From an uncultured Eggerthella sp. (GTDB lineage Bacteria; Actinomycetota; Coriobacteriia; Coriobacteriales; Eggerthellaceae): a stretch of 19,313 bases of DNA. The position numbers were made by a program, and so were the translations under genes. Shown here piece by piece: positions 7,361 to 15,187 of this stretch (positions are counted from its first letter, which is position 1; every line of letters starts with the position of its first letter). A model generated the notes under the pieces. The model did not search any database. It saw only the letters and a program-made list of their open reading frames with translations, and was not told the origin of the DNA. The DNA is taken from positions 1-19,313 of the forward strand of contig URJE01000026.1 of the NCBI GenBank assembly GCA_900547965.1, written 5' to 3'.

Positions 7361-8257
7361 ATGAATCTTGATCATTTGAATTACTTCAAAACACTTGTTG
7401 AGCTTCGGAGTAGAAGCGCAACTGCTGAGAAGCTCTCAATAACTCCTTCGACCCTATCTCTGGCGCTAGGCAAGCTCGAGCAAGAAGTAGGCGTTACCCT
7501 GATTAAGAAAAAGAGAGGTGAGGTTGAGCTTACTAGCGAGGGCGAATCGTTCTACGAATACGTGGACACTTCACTTCGTTTTCTGAACAACGGATTAGAG
7601 ATGCTGCACGAAAAGCAGGGTAGTTCTCAACACGAGATAGTTATCGGCACCGTCTTTTCGGTGCAAAGTAAAGATTGGTCTCGCATTATCAACTTATTTC
7701 GCGCCCGCACCCACGGCAATGTTCTGGTCAAGGTGGATCAATCCACAACCCCTTCCCTCATCGAAAAGATAAAACGAGGAACGGTAGACGTTGCCTTTGC
7801 CGGAACCATGGGTGATGATCCCGATGTTAGGTTTAATCCATGCTGGGCCCAAGAAGCCGTTCTTGTAGTGAACCGCTTGCATCCGTTTGCTTCTCGCAAG
7901 GAAATATCGCTTGAAGAACTAGCTGATCATTACCTTATCTCCTACAGCCTAACGGGCCCGATTGGCGCCGAACTAACCAACTTGATCAAATCTCACGACC
8001 TGACAATAGACTGCCTCTATTCTGATGAAATCACTTTGGCATCTATGGTTGTTGGCAACCCCGATATCATGGCGATTGCCTGCCACTCTTGGATCTTGGA
8101 CTCGTACGATCAAGATCTCACACTGATTAAAATCTCAGAAGCCCCCCCCCGAAACTTTCATCAGATGTATCTTTGTTCGAACGCCAGAATCGAGCAATCG
8201 AAAACGGTTAAGACATTCATTGAAACCGCATTGGAGTATTGCTCGAGTTTGCCGTAA
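7361..8257 (+). CDS. LysR-family transcriptional regulator
   Basis: The product is 298 residues, the usual LysR length. The N-terminal winged helix-turn-helix is clear: 'MNLDHLNYFKTLVELRSRSA', then the recognition-helix region 'LSITPSTLSLALGKLEQEVG' (about 25-44) and the wing 'LIKKKRGEVELTSEGE'. The rest (about 88-290) is a periplasmic-binding-protein-like effector domain with 'IVIGTVFSVQSKD', 'IKRGTVDVAFAG' and 'HPFASRKEISLEEL'. The ATG at 7361 is chosen because the family N-terminus begins there; GGGGGGAT just upstream is a modest ribosome binding site. An in-frame extension to 7319 adds nothing family-like. It is divergent from the CoA-transferase/MFS unit and likely controls it in response to an acid or acyl-CoA. 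The gene is visibly more AT-rich than the flanking plus-strand genes. Confidence 0.93.
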   Translation: MNLDHLNYFKTLVELRSRSATAEKLSITPSTLSLALGKLEQEVGVTLIKKKRGEVELTSEGESFYEYVDTSLRFLNNGLEMLHEKQGSSQHEIVIGTVFSVQSKDWSRIINLFRARTHGNVLVKVDQSTTPSLIEKIKRGTVDVAFAGTMGDDPDVRFNPCWAQEAVLVVNRLHPFASRKEISLEELADHYLISYSLTGPIGAELTNLIKSHDLTIDCLYSDEITLASMVVGNPDIMAIACHSWILDSYDQDLTLIKISEAPPRNFHQMYLCSNARIEQSKTVKTFIETALEYCSSLP

Positions 8258-8265
8258 TCCTGGCT

Positions 8266-8289
8266 TGCGCATCATTCGGTATGGAGATC
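8266..8289. repeat. Imperfect inverted copy of the lysR promoter box
   Basis: Read on the minus strand, this segment matches 7264-7285 over about 22 bases with two single-base insertions (GATCTC-C-ATACCGAATGA-T-GCGCA). The insertions spoil the perfect LTTR symmetry. The two copies flank the lysR gene in opposite orientation. Confidence 0.5.
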
Positions 8290-8296
8290 TCAATGT

Positions 8297-8330
8297 GCTA
8301 TGCGCTTCGGTTCTCTGTGAAGTGCATAGC
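8297..8330 (+). terminator. Hairpin after lysR, possible terminator
   Basis: GCTATGCGCTTC (8297-8308) pairs with GAAGTGCATAGC (8319-8330). The single non-identical pair is a G-U wobble in plus-strand RNA, so the stem is 12 bp around a 10-base loop. It is followed by TAATTATTAG, an AT-rich but imperfect tail. It lies 40 bases after the lysR stop. Confidence 0.55.
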
Positions 8331-8732
8331 TAATTATTAGAACGTGTTATTTAAAAACAAAAGCGATGCTTTTTGTAGATCTAACCTCAAGTTGAGTTTT
8401 CTCAAATTAACAAGCATAAGGGCGCTAATATTCGGACAGATTATTAGTTTTAGCGGAATCTATTGCGATACCTAATCGCTTTCATCCGTAGAGCCATCTA
8501 CTCATTACAGTTCGAGGTAAGCCGCCGATAGACTTCGGTAGCGAGCATTCGGCGCATTGCCTACGATACGGGCAAGCTCCGAAGGGCCGCCGACGATGCC
8601 ATAGCGGCCCTGCTCGAGCGCGATGAAACCTACCAATGCCTGCGCGAGCATGCCCCGAGGAGCCGACCAAATCGGAGAATCTGGTTGACTAAACTATAGG
8701 AACCCCCCCTACCCCCATCCTGCAACCTCCAC
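8331..8732. other. AT-rich gap with possible gene relics
   Basis: No intact gene is present. The part 8331-8510 is AT-rich and non-coding. Between about 8535 and 8697 a plus-strand frame without start or ribosome binding site reads protein-like residues ('YDTGKLRRAADDAIAALLER', then a stop at 8697-8699). It may be a relic of a lost gene next to the truncated ATPase. No family is recognised. Confidence 0.35.
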
Positions 8733-9335
8733 GTGCCAGCAGGAAACCTTCTCGGGATCCTTTGCGTGCTTATGAAGAAGGTTGCCGAAGCCGTCTGCAA
8801 CGAAACTTCCGCCACGGCACTGCATGGGATGCTGTGCGGATTGGGCTACAAAGTCAGCAAGGCCACGCTGCTAGACTACCTTGCCATGGCCCGCGAGGCC
8901 TACTTGCTGTTTGAAGTGAAGAACGCCGTTGCAAAGTCTGTCGAGCGTGAGGGGAATCCAAAGCGCTACTTCAGCGACAACGGACTGCTCAACCTTTTCC
9001 CGATCGGAAGGGATCCGGCCTTGCTCGAAAATGAGGTGGCAGTAGCAATGCGTGATGCATTTGGCGAGGGGCTTCATTACCTGAAATCATCAAAACACGG
9101 CATTGACGTAGATTTCTACGTACCCGAACAAGGCATTGCGGTGCAGGTAGCCTATTCACTTTCCGAAAGCGCCAAACCCCGCGAGATAGGCAACCTACTG
9201 AAACTGGCACGTATCGATGAGTCTATTCGTCGGCTGCTTATCGTGACAAAAGAGGAAGAAGAGGAAATCGTAGAGGGCGATACACGCATCAAGGTTAAGC
9301 CCGCATGGAAGTTCCTGCTGCAGGACCTTGTGTAG
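8733..9335 (+). pseudogene. C-terminal fragment of an AAA_14/DUF4143 ATPase
   Basis: The readable 200 residues correspond only to the C-terminal half of the widespread AAA_14 plus DUF4143 ATPases. Typical DUF4143 features are 'VSKATLLDYLAMAREAYLLFEV' character (about 41-62), 'GNPKRYFSDNGLLNLF' (about 73-88), the 'LENEVAVAMRDAFGEGLHYLKSS...VDFYV' nuclease-like core, and the tail 'IKVKPAWKFLLQDL'. The whole N-terminal ATPase with Walker A and B motifs is missing, and sequence upstream of 8733 is not its continuation. The GTG at 8733 has no convincing ribosome binding site. Intact relatives are about 400 residues, so this is a 5' deletion. It starts the decayed tract 8300-12470. Confidence 0.7.
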
Positions 9336-9407
9336 GCTCTGGTCCTGGGCTTTGCAGCAGCTCGCATTCGAATTCCCTTTCAGAAGAGGTCGCAAGCTCC
9401 ACTTGAA

Positions 9408-9431
9408 GCCGCAGCAATTAATTGCTGCGGC
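9408..9431. terminator. 24-bp perfect palindrome after the ATPase fragment
   Basis: GCCGCAGCAATT (9408-9419) is followed at once by its exact inverted copy (9420-9431). Outer arms CGCAAG (9391-9396) and CTTGCG (9433-9438) flank it. There is no T-run. It could be a bidirectional terminator between the plus-strand fragment and the minus-strand gene ending at 9521, or a protein-binding dyad. Confidence 0.4.
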
Positions 9432-9520
9432 TCTTGCGTACAAAGATTATTTTGCCGCAACAGTCACCAGAGGCCTGCAGCCTCACACCACCTGCAGCCC
9501 CACCAAGAGCTGCCTTTCTG

Positions 9521-11194
9521 TTAGTCGACGATGCGCCACTCCGCAGCTGACGTACTACCAGCGTTCGTGATGCGTCCCGCCTTACGCAGCGACTGCAGCA
9601 GGTAGCTCACATGATCGCCCTTCTGTTTGGGCGTGAGGTCGGCAGGCAGCGCGTGATCCAGCTCCGCGATGATCTCGGCGCGCGAGCACGGGCGCACGCG
9701 CAGCAATTCCAGTATCAGCTCCTTGAACACACTGTTGTCCAACCCCTTGGCCCGCACGTACTCCCCGTGAGCGCCAGTGGCAGCCGCCACCTCGGCAGAG
9801 ATCGTGAGCTTAGGGTAGCGCCCCCTCACCAACTTGCGCTCATGCAGCAGGCGCGACTGCTCCTTGGTCACAGGCAGGCCCTTCTGTACCAGGTCGAGCA
9901 GCAACACCGTCACCAGATCGAGGTTGCGGTTGCCCGCCAGCAGTCGCGAGTAGTCCTCGTTGAGCACGGTGCCGTAGAGCGTCACCGACACGCGGGCAGG
10001 CTTTCTCAGGTCGTAAGTGGGCATGGGCAGCAGGCGGTTCCGCTGGATGTCGAATACGTTGCGGATGCCGATGGCGTTGCGGTCCATCATGCCCGTCCTG
10101 TTCATGGCACTCGAAAGCAGAGGGTTGCGATAGTAGGGAGGCTTGTAGCCGCTCTCAAGGGCGGCCTCAATGGTCTCGGGTATGAACGTGCCCTCGTTCT
10201 TGAACACCAAACGGTCCTCGTATTCCAGCACGTTGATCTTGCCCGACATGCGGAAGTCCTGGTGCGCTATAGCATTATGCAGAAGCTCGCGGATAACCTC
10301 GGGGCTATACCGGTGCGCCTCGGTCGGGAACAGCGTGTCCTCACGGTCAAAGAAGCGGTACTTCTCGTTTCGGATCTTCCCCAGAACTCGGTCGACTTGC
10401 AGTATAAAGGGCGGTTCGAAGTGCTCGTAGGCGATGGTGGTGCCATCGCTGGCTTAGAGTGTCCACGTGATACGCGGCTCGATGCCGCCCAATAACACGC
10501 TCGACTCGGGCCGTCCCAACAGCACGAGTGCGGCGTTAGTCACATGGCCATGGATGATAAGGCCCATCTTGCGCAGAATCGACTCCTCGTCCAGATCGCG
10601 CACCGCAGGCTGGCTCTCCTGAAACTTCTCGATATACTTGGAGCAGGCGAACGAGACCGCCTCGGGCTCGAGGTCGTCAAGGTTTGCCTCGAAGGCCAGC
10701 TGCCGCGACCAGTCTGGGCGGCTCTGGCCGTAAATCGCCTCGAGCTTGAACTTGGGCATCTCCACCAGCGACTCGTTCTCGCGTGACCAAGGAATGCCGT
10801 GCCAGGTGGTCGGCGTGGCGAATGTGCCTGCAGGGACTTGGAAGGCCACGATGCGCTTTCCCTCAACCTCGAACTCGTAGACCTCCTCGAAGGTCATGCC
10901 GTCGTTAGTGAACTTGGCGACCTCGCGCTTGAGCCGGCGCAGTCCTACGCTTGGCGTCTGGGTCTCCTTGCGGTAGGCCGTCCCCCGAATCTTCCGATCG
11001 TTCGTGATGCCGAAGAGCAGCCACCCGCATTCAGCCCCACGCAGGTTCGCCTCGTTGCTGAGTGCTGAGAAGTACTTACCGATGTCCTCGAAGTCGTAGT
11101 TCTGCTTGGCGGCCTTGTATTCAACCACCTCGGTCTCCACGTCTCCGATGAGACGCAGGACCAACGAGGGCATTTCACTCAGCTTTCGTATCAT
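9521..11194 (-). pseudogene. AlbA_2/HATPase RecG-like protein gene broken by one stop codon
   Basis: Two reading frames, 11194-10454 and on to 9521, are in the same phase and together form one 558-codon gene interrupted by a single TAA at 10454-10456. The first part carries a Schlafen-type AlbA_2 domain ('ETEVVEYKAAKQNYDFEDIG', 'LSNEANLRGAECGWLLFGI'). After the stop, the unbroken frame continues 'ASDGTTIAYEHFEPPFILQV', then 'SPEVIRELLHNAIAHQDFR', a GHKL/HATPase N-box, and ends in a winged-helix-like region ('RAEIIAELDHALPADLTPKQ'). The TAA lies at a position where a Lys codon (AAA) would be a one-base change. Such proteins are putative ATP-dependent DNA/RNA-binding regulators. The start is the ATG at 11192-11194, with GGAG upstream. 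A sequencing error or programmed readthrough cannot be excluded. Confidence 0.8.
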
Positions 11195-11203
11195 GGCGCT
11201 CCA

Positions 11204-11432
11204 AACTAATGTGATCTCGTTCTCGAACTAATGTAATTCTACGTCCGGTTACATTAGTTGGCTACATTCCATCTGCTCGGCACATGGAATCCGCCGGTAG
11301 AGCTAATGGAACCCAAAAACTCTTCTCCATTAATTGTACAGCGCGCCGAACTGCGGTTTCTTGTTCTTGATGGATAGAACTAATGTAATCGGGCATGTAA
11401 AGCTCCTGAACCGTCGCAGTTTTACATTAGTT
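11204..11432. repeat. Five copies of a 10-bp motif, AACTAATGTA
   Basis: Direct copies lie at 11204-11213 (last base G), 11226-11235 and 11378-11387. Inverted copies (TACATTAGTT) lie at 11250-11259 and 11423-11432. The last four form two head-to-head pairs. They lie in the region upstream of the AlbA_2/HATPase gene start (11194) and look like a binding-site cluster for a regulator. Apart from these, 11195-11480 holds no recognisable gene. Confidence 0.7.
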
Positions 11433-11479
11433 TGCAGAGGCGCTTTTGCGGTTCCGGCCCCACCCCCTTCCAGCCCACT

Positions 11480-11637
11480 CGTGCATGCCTTGGCCATCTT
11501 CTCGTCTTCTTCGTACCACTTGGCGCGGTATTCCCAGGCGGCAACGATAACGCCGACCTCTGCCAGGTCCTCGGTGCTCAGGACCTTGCGGAACACAGTG
11601 CAGTCCAATTTAGGGTTATAGGCAAGTAGACCTCGAC
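11480..11637 (-). pseudogene. Unrecognised gene fragment
   Basis: A minus-strand frame reads protein-like sequence, 'AYNPKLDCTVFRKVLSTEDL' followed by 'AEVGVIVAAWEYRAKWYEED' and 'EKMAKA', then runs out through low-complexity residues into the 10-bp repeats. Its only possible start is a TTG without ribosome binding site, and the frame remains open up to the hsdS fragment. It looks like the C-terminal end of a lost protein. The family is not recognised, and its downstream boundary is uncertain. Confidence 0.35.
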
Positions 11638-12471
11638 CTACGAAAGTTCATACACTGCCTCGGTCAAGGCGTTGCGCATTTCCTGAAAGACCATCCGGGC
11701 ATGAACGCAGACAGCGGTTCGGACAGCTATCTCTACGCACCAATCCAAGACTTCAAGAATGGCATCGAACTCTAGCAAATAGCTATTTAGCTGCGTGAGG
11801 TCAATCTTCGAGACATCGATTTCGCCGGACATCAGTTTGGGAAGAAGCAAATTGCGAAATTTGGCGAGCTTCAAAGCCTCTATTTTGTTTGCGAGGATAC
11901 CGTCAAATACAGCCTCAGTATTGCGGATAGCTCCTGGAATGTAGATTCATCGTACGGTATCGACAAACGCAGCGTTTCGACCGGGCTTAAGCTTGCAGTG
12001 TTCCTTCATTTTGATGGGCAGCTCGTCAAGCCTGCTTGATGACGAGCAATCAACGTTGCCATCTTGGACGTTCTTTATAGTCGGCACCTTATATCGTCCA
12101 CTTTCGGTGTATGCCCCACTTTTGAAAGCAAAGCCATTACCCAATTCGAGTATATCGCTCAACAAGCAATTGCTAATGCAGCTATCGAGATATTTGCAAG
12201 TTAAAGCTTGACCCAACTCTTCTAAATAGCCATTTAGTCGAGCGACGACATTCTCCCTTGCAGCTTCAGGATTGCAGATAGCGGCAGGCCGATAGCCGCA
12301 GCGTGTCCGCACCAAAAGCAGAGCAAACCGCGCCTTTTCGATGACACTGGACCTCGTGCCTATCGTGCCGACAACGACGGCTGCGCTGGATCCCGTAACA
12401 GACTCACCTGTGCGCAAACTACGGCAACATCTTCGTAGTGGCGAATTCGGCGCTGCCACGCTAGAAGTCAA
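11638..12471 (-). pseudogene. hsdS: hsdS, type I restriction specificity subunit, multiply disrupted
   Basis: The pieces together resemble HsdS, the DNA-recognition subunit of type I restriction-modification. From 12471 down, a stretch like the end of a recognition domain ('AAVVVGTIGTRSSVIEKARF') leads to the conserved spacer helix 'VVARLNGYLEELGQAL', and a second recognition domain begins ('LSDILELGNGFAFKSGAYTE', 'GRYKVPTIKNVQDGNVD'). That frame stops at 11947. A shifted frame reads 'VETLRLSIPYDESTFQELSA', and a third reads 'FDGILANKIEALKLAKFRNL' then 'LLPKLMSGEIDVSKID', the typical HsdS C-terminus, ending at 11638. At least two frameshifts and an internal loss of most of the second recognition domain are implied. 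No hsdR or hsdM is in the window. The 5' end is missing or degraded. Confidence 0.75.
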
Positions 12472-12507
12472 AAAGGCGCAGTTAGATGCCGCCCCGCCAG
12501 CATGCCA

Positions 12508-13155
12508 CTACTTCATCATCCAGGGATAATCCGGAAACTCCTCGGGAAGCACGATCTTGTCCTGTTTGGCGCCATCGCCTGAAAGACACTTTGCAAGGTA
12601 GGTCCAAAGCCTCGATTCGAAGATGTTTTCCGTCATCTTGTTCAAATGGTTAAGGGTAATCTTGCTTGGATCATTCACCCAAAGCCGAAGCATGCCCACT
12701 TTCGCCGAAGCGATGTACTCCGAAATAACATCAAGCTGGAAAGAAGAAAGCTCAAAGCCCCTATCCAACAATGCGGCGAACAGCTGTTTCATCGGCTCAC
12801 GCTGCTTATCAAGGTAAATAGACCCATATTCCCCGTTCGCCAAAATGGAAACTTCCCTGAAGCGTTTTTGATAAAAGTCGGCCATCGCATCGGTAGCCTG
12901 CTCAAGCGTAATATCGTCTAAGCACGAAATAATGGCTTGGCAGGTTGATGTGCAAGTATTTTCTTCTTCGACAGACTCAAGAACATTGCTGATGCTGTAA
13001 TAGTTGCGGTAAAACGTCGCCCGTGAATAGCCCGCCTTTTCCGTAAGAGCCATAACGCTGATTTGATCGAGCGGCTTTTGGGCATAGAGCTCAAGAAATG
13101 CCTCTTCAAAGCACTTTCGCGTTGGCGATTTCGGCAGCTGTTGAATAGGGATCAT
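12508..13155 (-). CDS. TetR-family transcriptional regulator
   Basis: The product is 215 residues. The N-terminal TetR helix-turn-helix is clear: 'RKCFEEAFLELYAQKPLDQI', then 'SVMALTEKAGYSRATFYRNY' (about 33-52), where the 'AGYSRATFYRNY' recognition helix is typical. The C-terminal part (about 75-215) is an all-helical ligand/dimer domain without a recognised ligand signature. The ATG start has GAGG about 6 bases upstream. It is divergent from hypA. A minus-strand promoter candidate, AGGCAA (13233-13238) and TTAATA (13211-13216) on the plus strand with 16-base spacing, lies before it, and the operator at 13254-13267 lies just upstream of its -35. It likely represses the hyp-flanked operon and, through the matching site at 1104, the distant CoA-transferase; this is inference. 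Confidence 0.9.
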   Translation of the reverse strand: MIPIQQLPKSPTRKCFEEAFLELYAQKPLDQISVMALTEKAGYSRATFYRNYYSISNVLESVEEENTCTSTCQAIISCLDDITLEQATDAMADFYQKRFREVSILANGEYGSIYLDKQREPMKQLFAALLDRGFELSSFQLDVISEYIASAKVGMLRLWVNDPSKITLNHLNKMTENIFESRLWTYLAKCLSGDGAKQDKIVLPEEFPDYPWMMK

Positions 13156-13252
13156 CGTTACCTCGTCCTTTGTTCCCGAAATGGCGTTCTGCGAAGTACG
13201 CTCAGCTGGGTTAATACGGCTAATACAATCCCAGGCAAAATGTCTCGTTCTT

Positions 13253-13268
13253 CATGAACACGTTCATG
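13253..13268. promoter_or_regulatory. Operator between tetR and hypA, same as that at 1104
   Basis: CATGAACACGTTCATG has 7-bp inverted arms around a 2-base centre. Its core ATGAAC-AC-GTTCAT matches the core at 1105-1118 (ATGAAC-AT-GTTCAT) in all 12 arm bases. Position between divergent tetR and hypA fits the usual TetR autoregulatory site. Confidence 0.7.
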
Positions 13269-13383
13269 CTGCAATTAGAATACTACTTGTCAGAGTACGA
13301 AGTTGTATCGTCACTTGATACGTCCTGACAAATGGGGAAATCAGGAGCTTCGTTCTGCTGCCTTGAGGGGAAAGGCGGGCAAA

Positions 13384-13734
13384 ATGCACGAACTTGGAGT
13401 AACCAGAAGCATCGTTGACGTTGTATTGCGCAACGCGTGCTCCCAGCAGGCCAAACAGGTCCTTTCGGTGAACCTGGTTATAGGCGAAATGCGCAACTTG
13501 GAAGAAGAATGGGTGCAGCGCTATTTCGACCGCTGCGCAAAAGGCACCCTTGCCGAAGGCGCAAAAATCAAGATCCAGAAGGTACCTATGGCTTTTTACT
13601 GCAACGACTGCGGGTCAACCTTCCAACTTGCCATGGGCAGCGACAGGCATATGTGCTGCCCCGATTGCGGAAGCGAAAACTACGACATGGTCACCGGCGG
13701 AGAACTCCTTATCAAGGAAATCGAAATCAGATAG
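13384..13734 (+). CDS. hypA: HypA, nickel-incorporation metallochaperone
   Basis: The product is 116 residues, the standard HypA length. HypA carries nickel to hydrogenase (or urease) maturation with HypB. The N-terminus is the conserved nickel site Met-His-Glu ('MHELGVTRSI', His2). The zinc site is two CxxC pairs: Cys73/Cys76 ('YCNDCGS') and Cys92/Cys95 ('CPDCGS'). 'VNLVIGEMRNLEEEWVQRYF' is the family's central helix region. The ATG at 13384 is chosen because the mature family begins MHE; an in-frame extension to 13303 is rejected. The ribosome binding site is weak (GGGGAAAGG about 10 bases upstream). It is the first gene of a five-gene operon that closes with hypB, but no hydrogenase subunit is visible. 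Confidence 0.93.
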   Translation: MHELGVTRSIVDVVLRNACSQQAKQVLSVNLVIGEMRNLEEEWVQRYFDRCAKGTLAEGAKIKIQKVPMAFYCNDCGSTFQLAMGSDRHMCCPDCGSENYDMVTGGELLIKEIEIR

Positions 13735-13794
13735 GCCTACTTCACGTATTACGAACAAGAGGAAATAAATCGTTCGAAAAGGAAGGAGCGGGAA

Positions 13795-15159
13795 ATGCAT
13801 AAAGGGGAAGAAATGCTCAACCAAGCTCAAGAGAACGCTACGGAAGCGCAAGCAGCTTCCGTTCGGGTAAAGCCAGGTATCGATTACGAGAAACTGAAGA
13901 GCATCGGGGTTCCTGATGAGGTAATTGCCTCGCTCGACCCGCGCGACGGCGGCAACATCACCCCGCAGGGGGAAGTACTTTTCTTGGACGAAGGCCGCCT
14001 GCACCGCAGGGAGCTGCCAGACAAGCCCCTGCACGAAAACCACCCGCGCGGGCTGGGAATCAAAGACTTCATCATGACAAAGATACTGGCCACAACGCCA
14101 AAAACGTGGGACCGCACCCTTAAGGTGTTCATGATGATCGTATCAGGAGCAAAGCTTACGGGAAAAGAGGGTATCATTCCAGAGCTCTATAAAAGGGCTA
14201 CCCAGTTCTCGCCCGATGAGAAAATGTACACGCACGGCACTGTGCTGCCCCTTAATGTGGACATGGTCGAGGAAGGCAAAACCGCGGTTTTGCCCATAGA
14301 TCTGATCATGGACGCCATCGATGGCGCTGAATACATCGCTCAAATGAATCGGTGCATTTGCCGTTCCGCCCACGACTGCTCCGAATACGAAAAAACGCTG
14401 GGCTGCCTGTTCTTCAACATGGCGGGAGTAACGGCGGTGAAAAACGGGCTGGCAAAGCCGGTAACGAAGGAAGAGGCTAAGCAGCATGTCTACGATGCCC
14501 GCGATGCGGGTTTGATCGGACAGGCATTATATGTTGAGCTCGAACAGATGGTTTGGGGCTTCGAAAATCAGAAGATGGATGAGTTCATGGAAATCTGCTT
14601 CTGCTGCCCTTGCTGCTGCGTGGCACTCGATGTTTGCAAGAACGCGAACCGCACCATAAAGAACCGATTCAGCGGCGCTGGTTTCACGGCGGTAATCGAC
14701 CACGAGAAATGCACGGGTTGCGGCAACTGCGCCAAGAAGTGCCCACAGGAAATCATCACGGTGAACTCCGATGGCAAGGTGACAATCGACCAAGACCATT
14801 GCATCGGCTGCGGGTACTGCAAGAGCGTTTGCCCGAACGACGCCATCACCCTTCAACAAACCATGCCCCTACGTGAAAGCATCCATGAATACTTCCTAGA
14901 AGAAGGAAGGATCGACATGGTCATGGACAAATGCACGATGGAGATCCCTCCGGCAGATTACGAGTGGAAGGATGCCCAAATGGATCCGATGGCAATTATG
15001 CAGGCAGCAGGCCAAAAGACCGTAGCCCTTGCCGACGAGGCGGCGCGAAATCTTGGATGCACAAGCGCGAAAGCCTTCTTCAAGTACAACAAAAAATATG
15101 TGGCAGGCGCCATTGGCGTAGGAGCGTTGGCGTGGCTGCTTCTTAAACACAAGAAATAG
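13795..15159 (+). CDS. Multi-[4Fe-4S] ferredoxin-like protein with C-terminal membrane anchor
   Basis: The product is 454 residues. Two classical CxxCxxCxxxC clusters are seen: Cys306/309/312/316 ('CTGCGNCAKKCP') and Cys336/339/342/346 ('CIGCGYCKSVCP'). Upstream are further cysteine motifs typical of a widespread anaerobe Fe-S family: 'RCICRSAHDC...GC' (Cys187, 189, 195, 204) and the dense run 'CFCCPCCC' (Cys268, 270, 271, 273-275) plus Cys281. The extreme C-terminus is one hydrophobic helix, 'YVAGAIGVGALAWLLL', and a basic tail, anchoring it to the membrane. There is no twin-arginine or signal peptide, so the clusters should face the cytoplasm. The ATG has GGAAGGAG 6 bases upstream. It probably passes electrons to or from the flavoprotein encoded downstream. 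The exact role is unknown. Confidence 0.85.
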   Translation: MHKGEEMLNQAQENATEAQAASVRVKPGIDYEKLKSIGVPDEVIASLDPRDGGNITPQGEVLFLDEGRLHRRELPDKPLHENHPRGLGIKDFIMTKILATTPKTWDRTLKVFMMIVSGAKLTGKEGIIPELYKRATQFSPDEKMYTHGTVLPLNVDMVEEGKTAVLPIDLIMDAIDGAEYIAQMNRCICRSAHDCSEYEKTLGCLFFNMAGVTAVKNGLAKPVTKEEAKQHVYDARDAGLIGQALYVELEQMVWGFENQKMDEFMEICFCCPCCCVALDVCKNANRTIKNRFSGAGFTAVIDHEKCTGCGNCAKKCPQEIITVNSDGKVTIDQDHCIGCGYCKSVCPNDAITLQQTMPLRESIHEYFLEEGRIDMVMDKCTMEIPPADYEWKDAQMDPMAIMQAAGQKTVALADEAARNLGCTSAKAFFKYNKKYVAGAIGVGALAWLLLKHKK

Positions 15160-15187
15160 TTAATTAGAAAGAAGGGGCGTGACACTC

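Noticed and set aside
8482..8670. Short minus-strand frame as a gene
   Set aside because: It has no ribosome binding site, and its Arg/Gly/His-rich translation resembles none I recognise; the opposite strand reads a better, though broken, coding-like sequence.
9611..10495. A 294-codon open frame on the plus strand
   Set aside because: It is antisense to the AlbA_2/HATPase gene, crosses its stop lesion, and its translation is low-complexity Arg/His/Val/Gln without family similarity.
11204..11432. Possible CRISPR array
   Set aside because: The repeated unit is only 10 bp, occurs in both orientations and has irregular spacing, so it fits binding sites rather than repeats and spacers.
13303..13383. 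A longer N-terminus for HypA
   Set aside because: HypA needs a free N-terminal Met-His-Glu for nickel binding; a 27-residue extension would bury it.
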